Source: Nakazawaea peltata (lineage: Eukaryota > Ascomycota > Pichiomycetes > Alaninales > Pachysolenaceae). From it: 64,000 nucleotides of DNA. The notes below the pieces were generated by a model that was not told where the DNA came from, made no database searches, and saw nothing but the letters and a program-made list of their open reading frames with translations. How positions within the stretch are numbered: position 1 is the stretch's first letter; every line of letters starts with the position of its first letter. Location: positions 2,235,135 through 2,299,134 of the forward strand of contig BCGQ01000001.1 of NCBI GenBank assembly GCA_001599355.1. The letters run 5' to 3'. The translations under genes and the position numbers were made by a program. Positions 58,249 to 64,000 of the stretch are shown here, in pieces.

Positions 58249-60024
58249 TCATGGTTCATTACATTTAGAAAGATACTCTTTCATGTTCTTAGAATAATCA
58301 TAACATAATGAGTTCAATTCCAATTTCAAAAAATCTTGGAATTCTTTTAATTGGTTTATAATTTCATCGTCCATCTTTGGGTTATCAGCAGCAAGAATTT
58401 GGTGCTGTTTACGGCATTGGATCAATTTTAATTTGGTTTTAAGAATCATTTGCTTGCGAGTTTGCTCCGGATTCTGATCGGTCATCGTTTGGATCAGTTT
58501 ATTGACCTTCTTCAAGCCCGGAATTTTGTATCCAAAGAGTTTATTCGATGAAATCACTGGAGGAAGTTCAGGGATCTTAGCGAGCTCTTCTTTAAAGAAT
58601 TTTTCATCATCTGCTGACACTTCTGAGGAAAGAATATGATCATCATTATGGATCAGTACAGAATTTTTAAGAATCCTAGATTTTGAGAGTGCATCATCGA
58701 TCATTTTGCTTTGTTGAGTATGTTTTTCTAACTCATTGAGAATAGCAGTATTATGTTCAATCAACCTCGACAACTCTGCTTGTTGAGCCCATTTTTGCTT
58801 ACTTAATGTAATCATTTTTTGAGCTCCTTTGACATAATTTTTCAATTCGATTATATTTTCCAAAAAATTCAAATTTATCAACGATCTTAACAGATTCATT
58901 TCGAAGAAATTGGTTTCAAATGATTGAGATAATTTATCCATTGCTTTTGAAGATTCACTTTCTAACGATAAAGAATTATAGCAAGAGTTCAATTCGGTAA
59001 AATCTGAGCATAAATCGGACATACTTTTGATTATTGATCTGTTGGATTTGATGATATCTGATAAAATAGTTTCGAATTCTTTGAACTTATTCTCAAATGA
59101 TTGATACTCCGCTTCATGTCTCTTAGATTCTTTATCTGTAAATACGTAGTTATCATTATTTGACTGGAAGTCGGTCGGAGTCGGTAAATTGACATAGAGC
59201 TCGTTATCTAAAGACTCCAAAGGATGGTATGGGTCAATTTTGTAGATTGGAGTAGCATTCAACTGACCAGCTGTTCCTGAAGTTACAAATTCATAGAAAC
59301 TTGGATGAGGATCCAAGAAAACCAAAAAGACAAAACTCGTTCTGATTTTATCAGAGCTTATACATCTCTCGAGGAATTTCTTCAACAGACGTTTTCTGTA
59401 ATCAACGATTGCTCTTGAACTATCAGCCGAAGCCTTTGAAGAGTTGGTAGTCAGATTAGACAGTGCCGAAGTTGGGATTGCTCCACCTGCTGTCGCCGAC
59501 AGTGCATGAGGTGCGGAAGATGAAGTGTCCAGAGTTGTCGTTTGCAGCAGGCGCAGCAGCAGCAGCAGCAGTGAAGATATATTGGCAGTAATACTCTCCT
59601 TCTGCGGAATAGGAGGAATAATTGATAGAGGAAATAACTTGACAAGCACATTTCTCAAATGCTCAAAATCACTATATCTCCTTTTAACAAAGATCTCATC
59701 TGATACCTTGATTGTATAAACGATGAAAGATCTCCCCAGAGTCGGTTGGTCGATCTGATTAGACCTTGTCAGGTCGGTTATGGAGATAGATGTTTTAGAT
59801 GCATTGGGATCAGTAACAAGTATTTCCTCAATCAATTTCGAGTACATATTCACATCACCACTAATTCTCCCGTTTGTCTGCTCCAAAGCATTAGACCTCA
59901 ATTCCTCAGAATGTTCCTCTTGAGGCTGGGGCACCTCTGGCTCATCGTCTATCTGAAGGTCTGTAAATACTTCTTCACCAGACTTCAAATCCAGATTATC
60001 CTGTGCAACAGGTGAGTCCGTCAT
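58249..60024 (-). CDS. SNX41: Snx41/Atg20-type PX-BAR sorting nexin
   Basis: Sorting nexin that binds PI3P and pairs with Snx4/Atg24 for endosomal retrieval and selective autophagy. It has 591 residues (Snx41 625, Atg20 640 in S. cerevisiae). The PX domain spans about 78-255 (ITDLTRSNQ, VKRRYSDFEHL, IIPPIPQKES, then YRKRLLKKFLERC). The C-terminal half is a BAR-like coiled-coil region. An insert of about 65 residues splits the PX domain and contains a run of CTG codons (plus strand about 59546-59572). Under the standard code it would be poly-Leu, but under the alanine code suggested here it is a poly-Ala, Ser/Thr-rich linker. SNX41 and ATG20 are not separable by eye. Confidence 0.82.
   Translation of the reverse strand: MTDSPVAQDNLDLKSGEEVFTDLQIDDEPEVPQPQEEHSEELRSNALEQTNGRISGDVNMYSKLIEEILVTDPNASKTSISITDLTRSNQIDQPTLGRSFIVYTIKVSDEIFVKRRYSDFEHLRNVLVKLFPLSIIPPIPQKESITANISSLLLLLLRLLQTTTLDTSSSAPHALSATAGGAIPTSALSNLTTNSSKASADSSRAIVDYRKRLLKKFLERCISSDKIRTSFVFLVFLDPHPSFYEFVTSGTAGQLNATPIYKIDPYHPLESLDNELYVNLPTPTDFQSNNDNYVFTDKESKRHEAEYQSFENKFKEFETILSDIIKSNRSIIKSMSDLCSDFTELNSCYNSLSLESESSKAMDKLSQSFETNFFEMNLLRSLINLNFLENIIELKNYVKGAQKMITLSKQKWAQQAELSRLIEHNTAILNELEKHTQQSKMIDDALSKSRILKNSVLIHNDDHILSSEVSADDEKFFKEELAKIPELPPVISSNKLFGYKIPGLKKVNKLIQTMTDQNPEQTRKQMILKTKLKLIQCRKQHQILAADNPKMDDEIINQLKEFQDFLKLELNSLCYDYSKNMKEYLSKCNEP
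59546..59572 (-). repeat. CTG trinucleotide run inside SNX41
   Basis: On the coding strand six CTG codons are followed by CGC and two more CTG codons. It lies in the disordered insert of the PX domain. Confidence 0.8.
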
Positions 60025-60188
60025 CTTATTTGTTATTGTCGGTGTTCAATGCGAAATGGATTAAAAAGTGTATCGAATTGCCACACGGAAACCTATCAGC
60101 TATATAATTATCTAAGCGCTATCTTTTGTGTGTGGTTTGCCTTGTATGAGAATAGTTTCGGAAGGGAGTGTACGAGATATCAAGTTTG

Positions 60189-60198
60189 CCTAATTAGG
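60189..60198. promoter_or_regulatory. Mcm1-like P-box between SNX41 and tRNA-Thr
   Basis: CCTAATTAGG palindrome within TTGCCTAATTAGGAAGG, the same 17-mer as at 47833-47849. It is 165 bp upstream of the SNX41 ATG. Confidence 0.5.
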
Positions 60199-60302
60199 AA
60201 GGGAGATGAGCAATTGCCTATAGAGTATGGGTAGAATTGAAGGGGGGTATCAAGGGGTAGTTCGATAGTAGTTAAAGAGCTCCAGAATATGTTCAGAGAT
60301 TT

Positions 60303-60310
60303 AAAAAAAA
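60303..60310 (-). terminator. Pol III terminator of tRNA-Thr
   Basis: Eight consecutive T residues on the transcribed-strand reading, directly after the discriminator base. Confidence 0.85.
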
Positions 60311-60382
60311 TGCCCCCAATCAGAATTGAACTGATGATCGCCGCATTACAAGTGCGGTGCCTTACCACTTGGCCATAAGGGC
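60311..60382 (-). tRNA. tRNA-Thr(UGU)
   Basis: A complete 72-nt cloverleaf without an intron. The acceptor stem GCCCTTA pairs with TGGGGGC (two G-U pairs), the D stem is GCC/GGC, and the anticodon stem CCGCA/TGCGG closes loop CTTGTAA with anticodon TGT. The T stem ATCAG/CTGAT closes loop TTCAATT. The discriminator base is A. The A box TGGCCAAGTGG is canonical. A run of eight T residues starts just downstream (plus-strand A8 at 60303-60310), the RNA polymerase III terminator. Confidence 0.95.
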
Positions 60383-61803
60383 GGGCTCTTAGTATACCTT
60401 GAGAAAATACGAATGCATATAGTGCAAAGATGTGAGAAAAATTGAAACCTGGAATCTGACCGTTTGGAAAGAGGTAATCATCCAATAAGATGATAGATCG
60501 TTATAGAGATGTCGAAATTATCCATTATTCATGTTTTAGAATGATCAATATGATTCTTTGTACTAATTTATTTAATTCAAAAATCTACTTTCACCATCCT
60601 AGTAAAAAAGAATTATATATCAGTTTTTTACCTGTTACAGAAGATGAGCTAAATTTGTATGTAAATTTTGAAAAAGATTCTGGGATGTTGAGGTGGAACT
60701 TAATTTTGTACGAAACGAGATTTCAGTGACAGAAGGAGAATCTAAACGGCAGAGTATTAAATACTAGTTTTATTTTTCAAATGTGGCCAGTGTATCTCTT
60801 GTATCACGGTGAGCGGCCTTCAAGACCCAATTTACTCCCGACTTTCCCACCGACTTTCCCACCGGTATTCACGTCAAATCTCTCCAGGATATAATTTCCA
60901 TTTTAGGTATGACCGCTTATTCCTACTGAAAATTGTACTTTCCATTTTGCATTCGGTTATTTTTTTGGAGTCCCGGAAATTATGTACCGTTTTCGATATT
61001 TGCAGTGCTGTTAACAAAAAACTGCTAGTAAACAAATAAATTTTAAGCGGTTTTCCACGTTATTTTTGTGCCCACGCCTTGACCCGGCCGCCTAATTTGC
61101 CAAAAGAAAAAAAAAAAAACATATGCCAGAGGGAAAATCCCTCCCTGTAAGATTCCCAATCCAGGCATCGAAATCGCTATAAACAATTTCTGTTGCCCTA
61201 CGTCATAACTAAGGGGCGGCGGAGAGTGACCGATAGCATGGCCACAAATTTTAAAACGTATTACTCTACTACACCAGAAAGTTCTTTTACGCCACCAAAA
61301 CACGTTACTTCCAGATTCTTATTCTACTTCCAATCTCTCTATACAATGTCTCTATACTACTGCTTCTACTTTCCGCCTTCCAGTCTCTTCTTTATCGTAC
61401 CTCCCCCCTTGACCTCGCACATTGTTTCTCTTTACGCCCCTACAAAAATCAAAAAATAACTCAAAAAGTAACCAAACAAAAGGCAAATTTTAACACAAAC
61501 AATATTAACGTTCCCAGGTTGGTACAGCTGCTCTCAGCTAAGAGAGGAAAATTTTTTTTCTTTCTTTTTGGCCTTAGGTGTTTAGGTACATTGCCCAGCT
61601 GCTATATAAAATAAATTTGAAATTCTGATTTCCAATATTCATCATCTTATTCGATACACTGAATTAATAGAAACAAATCAGGATTAGATCTTTTGAGTGG
61701 TTAGATCGACTGTGGCTCTTTTTTTAGAGAAACAGTTCCGGGTGATTTTTAAGGAACCGTCACCTGCGTGTGTATTACTAGATATTTTTTTGACAGTGCC
61801 AAA

Positions 61804-63555
61804 ATGGGGGATATTCAAACTTCATCAAATAATAGACCAAGGAAATCGACAATGTCGAAGATTGGGCGAGTCTTTGGTCTTTCGTCGACTAACTTAGTTC
61901 ATGAAGAGCAAATGCTGCTTCAACTGGCTTCAGCTAATGTGTCTACCTCCACCTTTTCCATCAATGGTAATGAAAAGAGTGGTAGGGGAAGCTCTGCATC
62001 TTCTATTAATGAACCACAACCTATCAAAAATAGCACTAAGGGATCTCCGCTTTTGAAGTCACGTCCACAATCTCCAAACGGTGTACCGTCCCCTGTATTG
62101 ACTGGTCTGCAAGGCCTGCCACCTTCTAGACAGTCATCTTTGAGAAAGCCAAAGACCGATGTGAAGAAACTGCATCCTGAGAGGGCCATTTCCCCGGCTG
62201 GTTTGGATTCGAGTGGGCAACAACAACAACAACAACATTCCACTGTATCATCTGTTGGGTTATCCAGAACTCCTTCCTCGGTCTCTAAAAGTGGACTGGC
62301 TTCTTCTCATTCTGTCCAACAGAGCAGATTCATCATGCTCGAGGATGGTTTACATGAACATCACTTGAAGAATGCAAAGAGACAAGAGAAATTAGGACAT
62401 ATGATTAAAGATTTACTCGGAGCTAAGAAATTGAGAAATGAGCTGGTGAGTGCTGTTCCAAATATCCTCAGCTCCGTGATACCACCTATCAGTGAGGAAC
62501 CTACTATTCATGAGACCCCTCAACTGCAAAAACCTCAAGCCAATGCTCCTCCAAGTCTTTTGACAGGGTTGGTGAACCAAGTGAAACGTGGAGAAATCAC
62601 CCAATATACACCACCTACCCCTCTGCAACAGCTTGCTCAACAACAACAGATCTCACTGACATCAACAATCAAAGTGGATTCTCGTTCATTTGTCGAGAAA
62701 TATGGTACTTGTCAAGAAGTGATTGGTCGTGGAGCTTTCGGTGTGGTCAGAATCTCTCATAAGAAGGATAAAACCAGCGAGGTCTTCTACGCAGTCAAGG
62801 AATTCAAAAGACGTCCTCAAGAAAGTGATAAGAAATACTCTAGACGGTTGACCTCGGAGTTCTGTATCTCTTCATCATTACAACATCCGAATATTATCCA
62901 CACTTTGGATCTTCTTCAAGATCTGAAGGGAGATTATTGTGAGGTTATGGAATTCTGTACAGGTGGTGATTTGTACTCTCTTATTATTACACTGGGTAAA
63001 TTGGAGTACGTTGAGGCTGATTGTTTCTTCAAACAGTTGATGCGTGGTGTCAATTATATGCATGAGATGGGTGTAGCTCATCGTGACTTGAAGCCAGAGA
63101 ACTTATTACTCACTCTGAATGGTACATTGAAGATCACCGATTTCGGTAATAGTGAGTTATTCCGTACACTGTGGGAGACTGACATTCATTTAAGTGGTGG
63201 CGTATGTGGATCTTCGCCATACATTGCCCCAGAAGAGTACACTCTGGAAGAATTTGACCCTCGTAAAGTGGATATTTGGTCATGTGGAGTGATCTACATG
63301 GCAATGAGAACCGGACGTCAATTATGGAAGTTGGCAACCCCAGAAGATGAGTTTTACTCGACTTATCTTGAGAAGAGAAAAGATGCTGAGGGTTACGAGC
63401 CGATCGAAAGTCTTAAGCGCGCAAGATGTAGAAACGTGATATATTCGATCTTAGATCCTGTTCCTTCTAGGAGAATTACATCTAAACAAATTTTAAATAG
63501 TGAGTGGTGTCGTGAGATTAAATTATGTCACGCTGGTGAAGGGAAGGTGAATTAA
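61804..63555 (+). CDS. SAT4: Sat4/Hal4 protein kinase
   Basis: NPR1-subfamily kinase that stabilises the Trk1/Trk2 potassium transporters and gives salt tolerance. From the ATG at 61804 it has 583 residues (S. cerevisiae 603); the GTG 12 codons upstream is not used. The N-terminal 290 residues are Ser/Gln-rich with a CAA repeat near 62218-62237. A conserved pre-kinase motif [14 protein letters not shown] follows. The kinase domain starts at about 300: [40 protein letters not shown], and [18 protein letters not shown], all close to Sat4. CTG at residues 397 (TxGKLEY) and 456 (FRTxWE) match Ala in S. cerevisiae Sat4 (AAGKLEY, FKMAWE). Confidence 0.93.
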   Translation: MGDIQTSSNNRPRKSTMSKIGRVFGLSSTNLVHEEQMLLQLASANVSTSTFSINGNEKSGRGSSASSINEPQPIKNSTKGSPLLKSRPQSPNGVPSPVLTGLQGLPPSRQSSLRKPKTDVKKLHPERAISPAGLDSSGQQQQQQHSTVSSVGLSRTPSSVSKSGLASSHSVQQSRFIMLEDGLHEHHLKNAKRQEKLGHMIKDLLGAKKLRNELVSAVPNILSSVIPPISEEPTIHETPQLQKPQANAPPSLLTGLVNQVKRGEITQYTPPTPLQQLAQQQQISLTSTIKVDSRSFVEKYGTCQEVIGRGAFGVVRISHKKDKTSEVFYAVKEFKRRPQESDKKYSRRLTSEFCISSSLQHPNIIHTLDLLQDLKGDYCEVMEFCTGGDLYSLIITLGKLEYVEADCFFKQLMRGVNYMHEMGVAHRDLKPENLLLTLNGTLKITDFGNSELFRTLWETDIHLSGGVCGSSPYIAPEEYTLEEFDPRKVDIWSCGVIYMAMRTGRQLWKLATPEDEFYSTYLEKRKDAEGYEPIESLKRARCRNVIYSILDPVPSRRITSKQILNSEWCREIKLCHAGEGKVN

Positions 63556-63949
63556 GGATATTAAGGATATTTAATTTATGGATAGCAGGTGTGTAGCAGG
63601 TGTGGTTTTCAGGGTATTAATTTATTTATAGTATGTGTACTATGTCATCCCCTCACTTCCACCGATCTCACCCTTTCCACCACCCCTTGCCCCGACCCCT
63701 TCACTACCCCTTTATTACCCCTTTACTAATTTATGAGTTATGACGAATATTGATTTGTAATATCCCTGTAGCAATGTACATTTCTAGTAATACAGGGGCG
63801 GTGCCAAGCCCCCCAAAACTGAGCATCATCATTTTCTGTAAAAACAGCGCTCACCCAGCGCTCAGCCTATTAGTAAAAGGAAAAACAATTTGTAAAGAGA
63901 TTGTTTTTATAAATTCAAACAGCGGTAATACCATTAGATCTATCTAAAC
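63556..63949. promoter_or_regulatory. Spacer between SAT4 and RVS161
   Basis: 394 bp with no gene. It has C/T-rich repeats near 63650-63722 (CCCCTTTATTACCCCTTTACT) and A/T-rich DNA before RVS161. The minor frame at 63750-63947 is not supported. Confidence 0.5.
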
Positions 63950-64000
63950 ATGTCTTGGGAAGGGTTCAAGAAGGCTGTCAACAGAACTGCGGGATCGGTA
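63950..64000 (+). CDS. RVS161: Rvs161-like BAR-domain protein, first 17 codons
   Basis: The window ends inside this gene. The visible start MSWEGFKKAVNRTAGSV is nearly identical to the N-terminus of S. cerevisiae Rvs161 (MSWEGFKKAINRAGHSV), the amphiphysin-like subunit that pairs with Rvs167 in endocytic scission. Rvs167 starts differently (MSFKGFTKAV). Only the N-terminal amphipathic helix is seen. Confidence 0.85.
   Translation, partial: MSWEGFKKAVNRTAGSV

Larger units (their letters stand above)
60025..61803. other. Long intergenic region with one tRNA gene and the SAT4 promoter
   Basis: 1.78 kb holding tRNA-Thr, a Mcm1-like P-box and no supported protein gene. Plus frames at 60490-60729, 60809-61039 and 61193-61459 lack recognisable motifs and good context. 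A TATATAAA lies near 61602-61609, about 195 bp before SAT4, and a T-rich block lies near 61552-61568. No LTR or other mobile-element end was seen beside the tRNA. Confidence 0.6.

Noticed and set aside
59520-59590. Poly-leucine hydrophobic segment in SNX41 (possible membrane helix)
   Set aside because: The Leu residues come only from CTG codons; under the CUG-Ala reading supported elsewhere the segment is alanine-rich and not a membrane helix.
60180-60485. 101-codon minus-strand frame
   Set aside because: It runs through tRNA-Thr and its terminator, so it is not a protein gene.
60025-60500. Solo LTR or other integration product beside the tRNA gene
   Set aside because: No TG...CA-bounded repeat or flanking duplication could be seen near tRNA-Thr.
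60490-60729. 79-codon plus-strand frame after tRNA-Thr
   Set aside because: No family motif, rare aromatic- and Met-rich composition, and no promoter or partner evidence.
3362-63555. CUG-Ser decoding (Candida-type code)
   Set aside because: The conserved sites opposite CTG are Ala in homologues, including invariant Ala in SIT4, and not Ser. Ser was kept only as the weaker alternative.

Overview
This is a gene-dense window from the nuclear genome of a budding yeast (Saccharomycotina). Genes are mostly intronless, spacers are short, and the few introns are 48-84 nt long with GTAAGT-like donors and TACTAAC-type branch points. Nearly every protein has a clear S. cerevisiae counterpart. The most important observation is the genetic code. 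In-frame CTG codons repeatedly fall where homologues have a conserved alanine, for example W-S-CTG-P-N-Y-C-Y-R-C and R-CTG-H-Q-L-V in SIT4, S-R-V-CTG-Y in SRS2 and D-CTG-N-G-I-G-T in TOP3. This points to the CUG-Ala yeasts (the Pachysolen / Nakazawaea / Peterozyma lineage, NCBI table 26). Leucines written at CTG codons in a standard translation should probably be read as alanine.

Layout. 1-10 kb: the 3' end of a KRE2/KTR mannosyltransferase gene, ARG1 with a Gcn4 site, SIT4, DGA1 and SRS2. 10-20 kb: TOP3 (same strand as SRS2), BCK1, MRPL49, PHS1, YET3 and an ornithine cyclodeaminase-family gene. 20-30 kb: PRI2 with an MCB element, RRP5 with RRPE and PAC motifs, an unrecognised membrane protein and ETP1. 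30-40 kb: IFA38 (spliced), AMN1 and two squalene epoxidase genes on the same strand flanking LGE1. 40-51 kb: TMA17, a p24-like gene, RRP42, TRM3, a four-exon ATG16 that only appears once three introns are removed, and a YML020W-like hydrolase. 51-64 kb: an unrecognised secretory membrane protein, L-2-hydroxyglutarate dehydrogenase overlapping KIN28 tail to tail, ROG1, DUN1 (spliced after codon 8), SNX41/ATG20, tRNA-Thr(UGU), SAT4/HAL4 and the first codons of RVS161.

Themes. Several genes serve lipid metabolism at the ER: PHS1 and IFA38 are consecutive steps of very-long-chain fatty acid elongation, and DGA1, ROG1 and the two ERG1-like genes belong to neutral lipid and sterol pathways. SRS2, TOP3, PRI2 and DUN1 are replication or recombination genes, and all four have MCB or MCB-like sites upstream. 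RRP5, RRP42 and TRM3 serve RNA processing, and RRPE-like A/T tracts lie upstream of each. No transposon, LTR element, virus-like element or CRISPR array was seen.

Comparisons with S. cerevisiae and human proteins are from memory. No alignment or database search was run.
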